Source: Areca catechu (lineage: Eukaryota; Streptophyta; Magnoliopsida; Arecales; Arecaceae). From it: a DNA stretch of 64,000 nucleotides. Of the stretch, positions 22,155-33,436 are shown piece by piece. The stretch lies in the NCBI GenBank assembly GCA_021397845.1, contig CM038044.1:85631942-85695941 (forward strand), in the 5' to 3' direction. Below the pieces are notes generated by a model. It searched no databases. It saw only the letters and a program-made list of their open reading frames with translations, and was not told the DNA's origin. A program made the translations under genes and the position numbers. The first letter of the stretch is position 1. Every line of letters begins with the position of its first letter.

Positions 22155-25100
22155 TGGTGGGGATACCAGGATCAGACATAGATCCCTGGATCCCATAAGG
22201 TTTATTGATTAGGATTTTAGTCATGTGTCACAATTTTGTAATCAATTAAGATTGAGTCCTGTAAATCCCAGTCCAGTATCGAGTCCTGTATTTCAATATA
22301 AGTCCAGTATGAGTCTAATTTTTGTATAAGAGAGATGGTTACCCTATTTTGGAGTTCCAATAGGCCTCATCCAGGAGTCAGAGGCCACTACATCAGCTTA
22401 TTGGATTTTGTGAGATACCCCAAGATCCAAGATGCCTTTCAAGATACCCTGATTTCTTCCAAATATTTTTTGGATGCCCAGATTCCCTCTAGATGCCAGA
22501 ATATATTCTCAGACCAGGTCATAACATGATCCCAAAGACTTACCTGTGCCCCAGCCCAAGTGAATGTAAGGCCCAGGTCCATGAAGAACCAAGATTCCAG
22601 GTATATTCTAGCACAGAACCAAGATACCTGTAATATTCCTGCTCCAGGCATCCCAGGCCTCCAGGGCTCAAAGCCCATGTGCCTAACCCATCCTTGGCCG
22701 CCCCTTGCTGCCCCCCATGAAGCCCAACACATCCAAAGTGTTGACCTGGTCCAAGCTAAGAAGGAGGAATTCAAATGGAAGAATGAAACCTAGTTCTTAT
22801 TCTATTCAACTAGTATACTCCTAGTTCTAGGTTTATTTTGTAGTCTTTCTCCAGCTTAAATTATGCAAACCTCTTCTAACTAGGAGAAGACTTATAATCC
22901 CTTTAGGAGAGGGCATGGAGCTCTATAAATACCCCACCCCTTCTCCTCTTATAATCAATCAACTCTTATGAATTAAACTCTGCTGAATTATTTTTAAGGC
23001 TGGTGTTTTTGTGTTTTTGGGTTCTAGTTTTTGTTCTCTTGTATTAGCCAACCTCTATCATTGCAATCCTCCATGTCCCAAGCAGCAAATCATACCTCCA
23101 AGCATCAGCCACGTCCAAAAGAGAAGCCTTGAAGATGCCCAGATCAAGAGTTTTTCTTGCTTCCTTACCGCCAACCCTTTGCCCTAATCCCTTTCCTTCC
23201 TTGTTTCATCTTGTTATTTTTTCTTTGACTACCTAATTCATGCCTAACCTTGATGTTTTGTAGATCCCCGAGGTGTTTCCCCCCCAGAGGAGGCTTTCTT
23301 TGCCTTCAGACCAGATCCAGATCGCCTTTAGATTCGGGAATCGAAGGCTTGTTCTTCTAGGCACCATCTTGAGGCTGAGAGATCTCTTCATCGAAGAAAC
23401 TACAATCACTGCCTGGTAAAAGCCTTCCCCCTCTTGAGTTCTGATTTGATGACAGGTACGCTATCCTAAATCAGGAGTTTCTCAACTCTCGGGTCCTGGC
23501 TATTTATTTTCTGCATGAGTTTTTGCAAGTATGATATGATGCAGAACAAATAAAGGGATGCGATGCGGAAGTAAATTAAGATTAACTAATTTTTTTGTTG
23601 TTTTTATAGGTTTGTAGAAGTTGGCTTCAAATCAAAGAAAAGTTAACCTAACATTGAAAGATACTAATATGATAATTGAAAGCACAATTTTAAGGAAACT
23701 AAATTATCAGAGTAGTTTAGAAGCAACGGATCGCTGGGGGTTGAGAAACTCCCAGACCTAGGGTTTCACTCCGAGCTTTCAACAAAACAGAAATAAAGAG
23801 AAGGGAAGGTTTATCTAACCAGACAATGATCTTCACAGATTCTGGTGGAAGAACTCTCCCGAGCAGTTTGTTGGATCCTCGGAGTTGGATATCTTCGTAA
23901 TGGATCCTCCAATACTGGTCCTTTGGCAGGTTGGCTTCTCCTGAACTCAAGATCTGGAAGAGAAGAAAAACAATTGATGGAATCAGAGAGTCAAGGAAAA
24001 GATTTACCAGGTTGATGAACTTGAAGATCGAAATTGCTGAAAACTGGATTCTCCTGGATGCTGATGTGATTTTCCTTGGAACTTGCTCTGGATCTGAAGT
24101 AGCCGGACTGGATCTGGATGAAGGTGGACGGCCTGGACTTGTAGAGAGAGAGAGGTCGTGGGAGATGGATGGATCTAGGGTTTGGTGGATGGAAAATAAT
24201 GAAAGGTGGCTAGGGTTTTGGAATTTCAAGTGGCTAACCTAGGGTTTTGGATAAAGATGGAGATCTCTCACCTCCTCAAGGCTCCAATGGAACCTGGATT
24301 ACCCCCTCACGGAGCTCAACACTTAGATAGTGCGGAAGAAGAGAAACCTAGGTTGCTCAACACAAGAGAATAGCAAAAATAATTTTTCTTCATTGATTTT
24401 TTAAAGTTACAAAGAGAGGTCTATTATATAGACCTAAAATTTTCTCCTAGCTTGTACAAATTCTCATGTGGGACTAAACTCTTCCAACCCCTAGATTAGG
24501 TAGAAAATCCTCTCCCTTGGCCGACCAAGAGTCCAAAAAAAATTGGGACGGCCATAAAGGAATTGTTTTGGAACTTTTATGGCACCTCCTTTGGAGTTGG
24601 ATTTGGATTTGGAGTCCTCTTCTTCTTATGGTATTTCTTCTTTTCTTCCACTCCAAGTTAAGATCTTTGATTTTGATTTGAACTTCAATTAGGAGTAGGT
24701 TGGATGTCCTTCTTTGATTTCTTCTCCAAGAGAAGTTTTCTTCCTTCTTTGCTTAGGTAAATTAGGCAGGTGTGGGCGCCTCCTTTAATTTAGCCTCCAA
24801 TTTGATTTTTTCTTCTTTGGATGTGGGGACCATGACACTGGGATGCCTCTATGGCGCCTCCTGGACTCTGGCGTGTGCTCGGAGTGTGGCTGGGCGTGTG
24901 GCTTGGAGTGTGGCCTCCACTTGCTTGAACCTTGAGTTGATTGGAAGAGAAATGTGGCACCATTTTGGACCAAATTGAAACCACATTGGGACTTGCACCG
25001 AGTCAACATGACTCAACAAAATTTAAATGGTGACTCAAGAAATAAATAAAATAAATAAACTGGTTGACCAGGTCAACCTTTATTACAAACCCTAATTTCT

Positions 25101-25302
25101 CGGGCAATGTCAATCAGAGATCCAAATGGAGCTCTGAAGTCTTCTTCTGAGTCTGGTGCCCGCACCATGATAGTTTATAGCATTACTAGTCTTTCTGCTG
25201 ATCTTTGTTTATTTTTTGATCTTTAGCCACTGAATTAATTTCTAAAAAAATATAAAAAATTAGTTTACTATTTTGCATCAGTCCTAGGTTTGTCCCGCAT
25301 CA
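22155..25302 (+). repeat. Element C 3' LTR (split by a solo LTR)
   Basis: It begins tggtggggatacc at 22155 and ends cgcatca at 25302, then gtaga. Without the 1631-bp insert and its 5-bp duplication it is about 1512 bp, close to the 5' LTR (1539). The two LTRs differ at many sites, clearly more than those of element B, so C is older. A TATA box lies at 22921-22930. Confidence 0.9.
23537..25167 (-). mobile_element. Solo LTR 1 inside the 3' LTR of element C
   Basis: 1631 bp from TG (tgatgcagaac) to CA (cccgcacca), flanked by the perfect duplication tgata (23532-23536 and 25168-25172). It has no internal region, primer site or purine tract, so it is a solo LTR left by recombination between two LTRs. 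A TATA-like tctatataatag on the minus strand at 24432-24421 suggests leftward orientation. Open frames within (for example 23717-24229) are not gag or pol. Confidence 0.88.
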
Positions 25303-27053
25303 GTAGACGGTACCTTGGTGCTGCCTCTAGGCCATGATCGAGGCCATGAGGTTGTGGGGCATCAAGCTTATTGTGTGCCAAGCTGTGAGTCACAAGGTAG
25401 ATGGCATTCCACTATCATCTTTGGGCTATGAGCAAGGCTGGGGGTGCCGAGCTTCTCGATTTGCCAAGCTGTGAGTCACGCGGTAGACGATACCTTGGTG
25501 CCACCTTCAGGCTATGAGCGAGACCATGAGGCTATGGGGCACCGAACTTATTGGTGTGCCAAGCTATGAGTCACGTGATAGATGGCATCCCATTGCCATC
25601 TCCAGGCTATGAGCGAGGCTGGGGGCACTGAGCTTCTCGATTTGCTAAGCTATGAGTCATGCGGTAGATGGCACTTGATACCGCCTCTGGGCTGTGAGCA
25701 AGGCATGAGCTGTGGAGCTCCTAGCTTATTGGTGTGACAAGCTGTGAGTCACATGGTAGACGGTATTCCGCTGCCATCTCTGAGCTGTGAGCAAGGCTGG
25801 GGATGTTGAGCTTCTCGATTCGCCAGGTTATGAGTGACGTAGTAAATGGCACCTTGGTGCCATCTCCAGGCTATGAGCGAGGCCATGAGGCTATGGGGTG
25901 CCGAGCTTATTAGTGTGCCAAGCTATGAGTTACGCGGTAGCCGGCATCTTGCTGCCATCTTCGAGCAATGAGTGAGGCTGGGGGCACCAAGCTTCTCAAT
26001 TTGCCAAGCTGCGAGTCATGCGGTAGACGGTGCCTTGGTGTTGCCTCCACGCTGTGAGCGAGGTTGGGGGCACCGAGCTTCTCGATTCGCCAAGCTATGA
26101 GTCATGCAATAGACGGCACCTTGATGCCGCCTCCGGACTGTGAGCGAGGCCATAAGGCTGTGGGGCATCGAGCTTATTGGTATGCCAAGCTGAGTCACAC
26201 AGTAGACGGCATCCCGCTACCGTCTCTAGGCTCTGAGCGAGGCTGGGGGCGCCAAGCTTCTCGATTTGCCAAGCTATGAGTCACACGGTAGACGATACCT
26301 TGGTGCCGCCTCCGAGCTGTGAGCGAGGCCATGAGGCTATGGGGTGTCGAGCTTATTGGTGTGCCAAGCTGTGAGTCACGTGGTAGATGGCACCTTGATG
26401 CCACCTCTGGGCTGTGAGTGAGGCTGGGGGTGCCGAGCTTCTTGATTCGCTAAGCTATGAGTCACGCGATAGATGGCAACTTGATTCTACCACTGGGCTA
26501 TGAGCGAGGCCATGAGGCTATGGGGTGTCAAGCTTATTGGTGTGCCAAGCTATGAGTCATGCAGTAAATGGCATCCCGCTATCGTCTCCGGGCTGTCAGT
26601 GAGGTTGGGGGTGTCGAGCTTCTCGATTTGTTAAGCTATGAGTCATACGGTAGACGACACCTTGGTACCACCTCTAGGCCTGTGGGGCACCGAGCTGATT
26701 GGTGTGCCAAGCTGTAAGTCACGCGGTAGACAGCATCCTGCTGCCATCTCTGAGTTGTGAGCGAGGCTGGGGGTACCGAGCTTCTCAATTTGCTAAGCTA
26801 TGAGTCATGCGATAGACGGCACCTGGTGCAGCCTCCAGGCTATGAGTGAGGCCATGAGGTTATGGGGTGTCGAGCTTATTGGTGTGCTAAGCTGTGAGTC
26901 ATGCGATAGACAGCCCTTCATACCGCCTCTAGGTTGTGAGCGAGGCTGGGGGTGCCGAGCATCTTAATTCGCCAAGCTATGAGTCATGCGGTAGATGGCA
27001 CCTTGGTGCCGCCTTCGAGCTGTGAGCGAGGCCATGAGACTGTGGGGCACTAT
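25303..27053. repeat. Dimeric ~180-bp tandem array, right block
   Basis: This continues the array of 16891-17381. Successive type-B units (cttctcgattt) start near 25436, 25616, 25795, 25976, 26062, 26241, 26422, 26602, 26765 and 26942. The spacing is therefore mostly 178-181 bp, with one 86-bp step where a type-A monomer is missing and one shorter dimer. Copies diverge moderately, many by C/T and G/A changes at CG sites. Together the two blocks make about 12 dimers. No transcript or protein is evident. Confidence 0.9.
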
Positions 27054-27187
27054 GGTTGGAGTGCAAGGATGTCGGGGTCTCCTGACTTCAACAGCAAAAC
27101 TGTTGGCTTTGCAACGCCGTGGTTGGAGCACGAGGATATCGGGTTCTCCTGACCTCGATGGCAGAACTACTGGCTTTAGGCGCCGGG
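27054..27187. repeat. Two copies of a 67-bp tandem repeat
   Basis: Units starting ggttggagtgcaaggatgtc at 27054 and ggttggagcacgaggatatc at 27121 are alignable over their whole length. They directly follow the 180-bp array, so several tandem families cluster at this end of element F. Confidence 0.8.
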
Positions 27188-27344
27188 CTTTGCCAATTCT
27201 CAGGCTTTAGCTGCCAGACTTAGAGTCAGACGGATGGGTTCCTGCACAGGTGAAAGATAAGGTTACACTACAAAGGAACTTCAATAATCGAGGAGAAATC
27301 TCACGCCGCTGATAGTGCATTCTTGAGTTGCTCGCACTCCATGT
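27188..27344. other. Unassigned sequence between repeats and the gypsy fragment
   Basis: A short GC-mixed stretch with two near-copies of 'ggctttag(g/c)cgcc' motifs. I see no gene, LTR end or primer site here. Confidence 0.4.
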
Positions 27345-27849
27345 TCACGTAGATTGAGCATTGTCGAGCCCGGAAATAGCAGTTTCCCCCAGGGTCAAGG
27401 CTTTAGCACTGAAAGCATGGTTAAATGGCACCTCGCCAATGGCCGTGCGGGGCGTGGTATGGTAGGCCCATGGTGCACTAGGCCACTCGACTATTCGTCG
27501 ACCCTTGGCCTTGCCTAACCTCATACAGCACCCCACGTCCTGCAGACGGTCTCCGTGGGGACCTGGTACAAAACCAGGTGATTCTCCTGCCCCCTGCCCC
27601 TGATAGAGGTGCTGCACCACCACAGCCAGGGCTTGGACCCGCTGGGCTGGTGCACCAATCTGGGGGTCTGCCAGAGATGGTGGTAGAGCAGCAGGGAGTT
27701 CCTTCACAAAGCCAACGGGGGTTCCTCCACCCAGCTGATGGAGGCCTCTTGTGCACGCATCGCACCATCAAGTAGTGAGCATGCTTAGAAATTCTTCTTA
27801 TGGTGGGGGACCTATCGCTTGTCCTGTAGCAGCTATGTCCACTTCGCAC
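27345..27849 (-). pseudogene. Element F: gag N-terminal piece joined to an integrase piece (Tat-like)
   Basis: On the minus strand, about 27490-27361 reads VEWPSAPWAYHTTPRTAIGE then VPFNHAFS. This is the integrase segment just after the catalytic core in Tat-lineage gypsy elements. Directly upstream, the frame contains LADPQIGAPAQRVQALAVVV, which resembles the N-terminal helix of a Tat-type gag. If both assignments hold, nearly all of gag, protease, RT and the integrase core were deleted between them. Frameshifts separate further gag-like text up to 27849. The integrase part is the firmer of the two. Confidence 0.55.
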
Positions 27850-28689
27850 CCCCCTTCCTGGCGTGCCAATCTGTTACCGCCAAGATCATCATGGCATGTA
27901 GCTTTGATGCATCAGGTGGGTCCCACCATCAGGTGCTAGGTCCTCCCCTCTCGGTCGACTCCTGGGTTCGCTGCCCTGTAAAATAAAGGAGACCTGGGCT
28001 AGGAATTCTATCGAGGATACTTCGACGATCAAATCAGTGAGACGATCGAGGAGAACAGAACATCTAAGGTGGGAAGCTTGGGGGACTCCCTCACCTCGAG
28101 GGTGATAAGATAGAAATGTTCAAATAGTAGAAAGAAGGAATGGAGAGTGGGGGGCAGGGAGGTTCTCCTCCGGTCGGTCCCTTGGCTGCTAAGCTTTCAA
28201 TTGCTTGCTTACCTCTCCCCACCCCTCTCGCTTAGTATTTTTTTCTTACCTCTTTTACCTTTTTTCTTTTCTCCTTTGTACCTCCGGTGGCCTAGAGCTC
28301 TCCCCTGGGAGCTTTGTCCTGGTCTCCCTTTGAGGGTACAGCACTTCTATTTTAGGAGGGGCCATCAATGTGTTGTAAGGCCTGGGGCCTTGACAGGATC
28401 CTCTTTCTACGGGAACCCTGGGTCTCGCATCGTGTGGGTAGCATCCTCCAATCATACGATGGTGGACGTGGTGGCACATTACAGGTCCTCGGGCCTAGCG
28501 AAACTCACCTTGCGCAGAGCATGTGGTGGTGTGTCGCAGAGCTTGAATTAATGGCAGGGTGTGCACCACCTCCCGAGGGTTGCAGGTGGACAGGGACCCC
28601 CGGCCATGGTTTGAATTTCTGTCGATCTTTCCCTCCTTCATTGCTGGCAAGAATTCTGGCTTTGCATGGCAAGGAGAGACCTCCCTTCG
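27850..28689. other. Unassigned region of element F
   Basis: About 840 bp with no recognisable protein. It includes a pyrimidine-rich tract (about 28225-28280) and a short aaataaagg signal near 27979. The many open frames are on both strands and share no known motif. By position it is untranslated sequence of element F upstream of its gag. Confidence 0.4.
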
Positions 28690-29180
28690 GAAAGCCCACC
28701 CTTGGCAGCATGAGCACGACCCCTACCGGGAGCTGACCTTAGATGGAGGGCTCTCCTTATGAGCATGACTCTAGCTGGGAGCTGACCTCGGTAAGATGGC
28801 TCGCCTTGGCAGCATGAGCATGACTCCAGTTGGGAGCTGACATCAAACGGAGGGCACACTTCATGAGCACGACTCTGGCTAGGAGCTGACCTCGATAGGA
28901 GGGCTTGCCTTGGTAGCATGAGCACGATCCCGGCCAGGAGCTGACCTTAGATGGAGGGCTCGCCTCATGAGCACGACTCTGGCTAGGAGCTGACCTCAGT
29001 AAGAGGGCTAGCCTTGGCAGCATGAGCACGACCCCAGCCGGAGTTGACCTTAGTTGGAGGGCTCTCCTCATGAGCATGACTTTGACTGGGAGCTGTCTCG
29101 GCAGGAAGGCTTGTCTTGGCAGCATGAGCACGATCCTGGCTGGGAGCTGACCTCGACAGGAGGGCTCGCCTTGGCTCCTC
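28690..29180. repeat. Second dimeric tandem array (~103-bp period) in element F
   Basis: The phrase gggagctgacct recurs at about 28730, 28781, 28834, 28883, 28939, 28987, 29041, 29089 and 29143. Spacing alternates between about 48 and 54 bp. One unit type has ggcagcatgagcacgac before the phrase and the other has gcctcatgagcacgactct, so the true period is a dimer of about 103 bp, some 4.5 copies. Open frames through it merely reflect the repeat. Confidence 0.85.
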
Positions 29181-29639
29181 GTTGGGCCGCCATATCTAGG
29201 TGGCGGATCTCTTGCCAGTGTGGTCACCAGCGGGCTCCATGTTAGTAGAGATGCCACATCAGGATGCTCAACCCCATCATCTCCTTAGACTATTAGCTCC
29301 AAGGCACCATCATCTGCCCACCCTAATGGGAGTCAGGTGGAGTTTGACAAATCACTCCGTAGTTCCTTTCCTGTGGGTGGTTCCCGAATCACTCCTATGG
29401 AGTACTAACCTATGCTAGGTGGGCACTAGATGGCCAAGATAGTTTATCACCTAAGGCTAGACACTGGAAGAAAAATTAGGAGCAAAAAGGAAAAGAAGAC
29501 AATTTCAATAGAGAAAAGCTCGGAAGATTCATTTCATAAAGAAGAGTTTTCAAGAAAAGGCAAAGTCCCTTGACAGGTTAGGGCTTTACAAAATTTCCTA
29601 AGATAGAAACTAAGTATAGCATAAAGAGCTATCTTTTAG
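29181..29639. other. Unassigned sequence between the array and the coiled-coil ORF
   Basis: About 460 bp with no gene I can support. It includes a purine-rich stretch (29465-29545) on the plus strand. It lies between two parts of element F and is presumably its untranslated sequence. Confidence 0.4.
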
Positions 29640-30142
29640 AGCTTGGTGTCGGGACCCTGTCGAATCTGAGGGCCTCCACGGTGGCATCGATCATCGTCTC
29701 CATCTCAGCCATCACCTATGCGACAGTCTCCTGCACCAAGGTCGTTTGGTCCATCACTTTGGTGGCCACGATGGGTTGAGGCTCTTAAGGCGGCGCCGGA
29801 TTGACCTTGGGCTCAGTAGACTCATCAGCCTCAGCAGTCACCTTGGACAGTGGTGACCCCTTTCTCCTCTATCCCTTCGGGCTTGTCGACGATGATGTCC
29901 TTTAGGTCAGGGAGGTGAAAAGCCTGCACGACCTTCCTCTTACACTCTTCGAAGCCTTTGTAGTAGGCATCACAGATGGCCTTGTTCATCTCGTCTTTGA
30001 ATTTAGCAAAACTCTTGTATTACTCTACTGCCTAGCTCGCCTCTTCCTTGGCCACCTTAGCCACCACCTTGGCCGTCATGGCCCTCTCCTCAACCACCTC
30101 GGCCCTACTTTCGATCGAATGGAGCTTTACCTATAGGGCACA
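29640..30142 (-). pseudogene. Element F: C-terminal part of the PF04195-type ORF
   Basis: The minus strand reads VKLHSIESRAEVVEERAMTA, then KVVAKVAKEEASQAVE, a stop, DAYYKGFEECKRKVVQAF and HLPDLKDIIVDKPEGIEEK. The end resembles the tail of the long ORF that Tat-like gypsy elements carry before gag (coiled coil, then '-A-F--LDL--I' and an acidic end). It is cut at 30142 by element E; the upstream coiled coil resumes beyond 45927. Function of this ORF is not known. Confidence 0.55.
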
Positions 30143-32710
30143 TGAAAGGAATACCAGTGCACCGGATGCCTAACCTAGGCATGCTACACTAGGGAGAAGG
30201 TATTGCATAATTAAACATGCCTAACCTAGGCATGCTACACTAGGGAGAAGGTATTGCATAATTAAACTTTTTAAGCATGCATACGGAAAAACCTACTCAT
30301 GCACAAGATCTAACATAAATATGATGCATGAAATAGATACACAGGCATGTAAAGGCAAGTGCAATAATTATAAATAACATGATAAAATCTAGATCTAAAA
30401 ATGCATGATAACAAAAATAAATAATATACCTGATCGAAGAGCAGGAAGAAGCCGACTCCCTCAGTCTTCAGAAAGATCAGCAGTAAATCAAGGCAGCCGG
30501 TTGAACTCCTTCAACAGCAAAACACAACAAGGAGAAGAGATCGATCCAATCTCTCGAGGTGTCCATCCAATCTCTCGAGGTATCCAAGTGTCCATCTTCT
30601 AGAGTATCCATGCACGGATTTTCGCTGATCCAACTCTCAGAAGTATGCTAGTCCTCCAAGAATTAAACAAAGGTCATGGACAGATGAAACAAGGAAAACC
30701 AAAACAATCCACATGGTAGATCTTCTCCAAGACCGGCCAAACTCTACCAAGAGCACACCAAGGAAACAATAAAACCAGGGAAGGAATACACGGGACCCTG
30801 AACAAAATTTTGCATGCAGAGATCCATCACAAAAGCATGCTCTCTGCCCCTCACAAATACCCGTTACTTCCCCTGTTTCTTCCCCTCTCACCACAAGCCC
30901 TCTCTCTTCATCTCTATTGCACCTCACGGCCTTGAACCCAAGATCAAAACATCAGTTGGAGAAAACGCAAAGCCCTGTTCCAATCTTTTTCTCATGCTCT
31001 GTTCTTATTCTCACAATCTCTCACGGCCTTCACAAATGCCCTGTTGCTTCTCATCTCTTCCATCGCACAGCCTTCAACCAAGACACCGTGTAAACATGGA
31101 ACTGATCAGTGGAGAAGGCTGGAGCTGCTGGCTCTTTATCCGTAAAGAAAGATGGAACTACTGGAAGAGAACAAAGGGCGGAATACCGTGGAAAACCAAG
31201 TCTGAGAAAACCCGTGAAGGCCATGAATAAAATCGTGAGATAGAGTCCGGATAAAAACCAAAACCCCATTTGAAAAACACTTGATTAGTTGGAATCCTGG
31301 GAATCGCAGGCATTTGAAGAGGCTGAAAATAGCATGAAAAACAAAGTCCGAGAGCCAGGAAAGACGTGCGGGAGGAACGACTCCTACCAATTCACGGTGC
31401 AAAAGATTACAATCCGAAATCCCAAGCTTCATCCGATCGCAGGTGGTTCGCAGGTGGTTCTTATCCGTCCATACGGTAAAAACAAGGTAACAAAACAAGG
31501 GAAGAAAGGATAAACATTGAACCATTAAACACTTTGTAAAAGACCCATGAATTAAACCATGTAATAAACCGGTGTAAAACAACCTTTGTTTAAATTGGTT
31601 CCAAAAACTGGTCCAACAAAAAATCCCGGTCCGACCAAATCTGATAAGTAAGAAAATTGGATCCAGTTCTGATCTACCAGGAATAATTCCTGGTTGACCC
31701 AAACCAATCCTGGTCGATCCAAATCGGACTAGATGGACCAGAAAAATCCAATGTGTGCTCAATCAGTCCATTTGACCTTAATACCAAAATGATTCTCAAT
31801 CATTGATCGGTTCTCGGATCAGGAAGAAATCCTCTATGGCATGTGACCTCATAGGTTCGAACCTAAACGGTAGCATTGGAACACTTCCAGTACCAGCACA
31901 AGATACCATCTAGCAATGGGTCCCGGCATCCGGATAGGTCGAAGATGCGAGAGCAATCTATCGAACCTCTAGCATATGGTTATCGTATAATTCATCCCTT
32001 TGACCTCAATGCTCAAGATGACCTAGGGTTAGACTGTCAACCCTAACTGAGTCAATCCATAATATGTCTCAACCTCGCAAGTCCAGTGACTCCTCACTAG
32101 GACTACCCCGGTCGAGGATTTGCTAAATTGAGACATTGCGAGACATTCAATCCAAACAACTTGGACATGTCAATTCCATCTTGGTCCACCACTGCTTCAC
32201 AAGTACTTGCCTGTACCCAGAAACCTTCCATCACCGGATTAGAAATCCGGATAGTCTGGCACCAAAGCACAGGGAGTTGCTTGCAAGCTACCATGGTGAC
32301 CTCAGGTCGGAGAGACACATATACCCATATCCAATCGCGATCAATTCTTGGGCAGAAAGGAGCTCCACGGAGTCACACATCCCACTTGCAGATCACATCA
32401 GTGTCACCACACTCCTTTGTTCAAGAGGACAACCAAACGATGTGAACCATAATAACCTATACTTGATACATTGCTGTCCTGTATAATGTATCCTTTGGTT
32501 GTGAACCTTTTTAAAGGACCACTCGATATATCCTCTCTATATCGAAGTTAGTGCAGTCCTAAGGACTTCATCACATAAATAGAGTTCATTATAAAAAAAT
32601 TAATAATGTGATGAGCTGTCAAAATAAAGTTTTATTAATTCATATACAAATTACAATACTGAGCACAACTGCCTACAACCTAGGCGATTGGCTTTGGGAC
32701 ATAATTCCCA
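30143..32710 (-). repeat. Element E 3' LTR (left) with a 51-bp tandem duplication
   Basis: 2568 bp, from tgaaagg to ataattccca. A 51-bp unit starting tgcctaacctaggcatgct is present twice (30167-30217 and 30218-30268), and only once in the other LTR. This accounts for nearly all the length difference between them. No protein is encoded; open frames near 30637-31762 are LTR sequence shared with the right copy. Confidence 0.88.
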
Positions 32711-32726
32711 ATTACTCCCACTTGTA

Positions 32727-33436
32727 CTAAAGCCAATCAGAACAGTATCTAATACCCATTTTCCTTTTACAATAGTTGAACTCTTTGATTCCAAGGGCTT
32801 TAGTGAAGTGGTCGGCCAGATTCTCCTTTCTATCGATCTTCATAAGATTGATATCGCCTCGTTCCACGATCTCTCGCACGAGGTGAAAGCACCGCAGAAT
32901 GTGCTTGGTGCGATAATGAGACTTTGGCTCCTTAGCTTGAGCAATGACTCCTGTGCTATCACAATATACTGGAACTAGACCATCTAGGGAAGGTGCCACC
33001 CCTAGCTCTCCAAGGAACTTCCGCAACTACATGGCTTCCTTTGCTGCATCTGATGCTACAATATACTCTGCTTTGCATACTGAGTCTGTAACTGTTGTCT
33101 GCTTGGAACTCTTCCAGCAGATCGCTCCTCCATTCAGGTTAAACACAAACCCTGATACACTCTTTCTATCATCTTTGTCTGACTGGAAACTGGAGTCAGT
33201 ATATCCCACAAGTTTCAAGTTAGGTTCTCCATAAATCAACCATTGGTTCTTAGTATTTCTCAAATACTTCGGGATGGTTTTAACCACTTTCCAATACATC
33301 TCACCTGGGTCAGACTGGTATCTGCTCACTACTCCTAGTGAGTATGCCACGTCTGGTCTAGTATATGTCATAGCATACATGATAGAGCCTACTGCTGAAG
33401 CATAAGGAACTCTATTCATGCGCTCTATTTCCTCAG
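32727..33436 (-). pseudogene. Element E: RNase H
   Basis: The frame reads MNRVPYASAVGSIMYAMTYT, GYTDSSFQSDKDDRKSVSGF, WKSSKQTTVTDSVCKAEY, then a stop at 33026-33024 where related copies have a coding codon. It goes on with RKFLGEL, VYCDSTGVIAQAKEP and NLADHFTKALGIKEFNY. The catalytic D of TDSSF and the SxxEAEY-type Glu (here CKAEY) remain. One frameshift near 33436 separates it from RT. Position and order match element B. Confidence 0.88.

Larger units (their letters stand above)
17382..25302 (+). mobile_element. Element C: internally deleted chromovirus (Ty3/gypsy)
   Basis: LTRs begin tggtg(a/g)gga and end gcatca, flanked by a perfect gtaga duplication. A tRNA-Met primer site follows the 5' LTR. 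The internal region is only about 3.2 kb, including a MITE. It encodes a gag start and then the integrase C-terminus with a chromodomain; protease, RT, RNase H and the integrase core are missing. A solo LTR sits in the 3' LTR. Such an element could move only with enzymes supplied in trans, and its present copy has many stops. Integrase-tail wording (GPFRLI, NAYV, GISPTFN) points to a chromovirus; the exact clade is not determined. Confidence 0.87.

Noticed and set aside
23717..24229. 170-codon minus-strand open frame as a possible gene
   Set aside because: It lies wholly within a solo LTR with a target duplication, has low-complexity Ser/Pro-rich text and no recognisable domain.
30637..31762. 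Several open frames on both strands suggesting a host gene between elements
   Set aside because: The same sequence recurs at about 43900-45000 in the other LTR of element E, so it is LTR.
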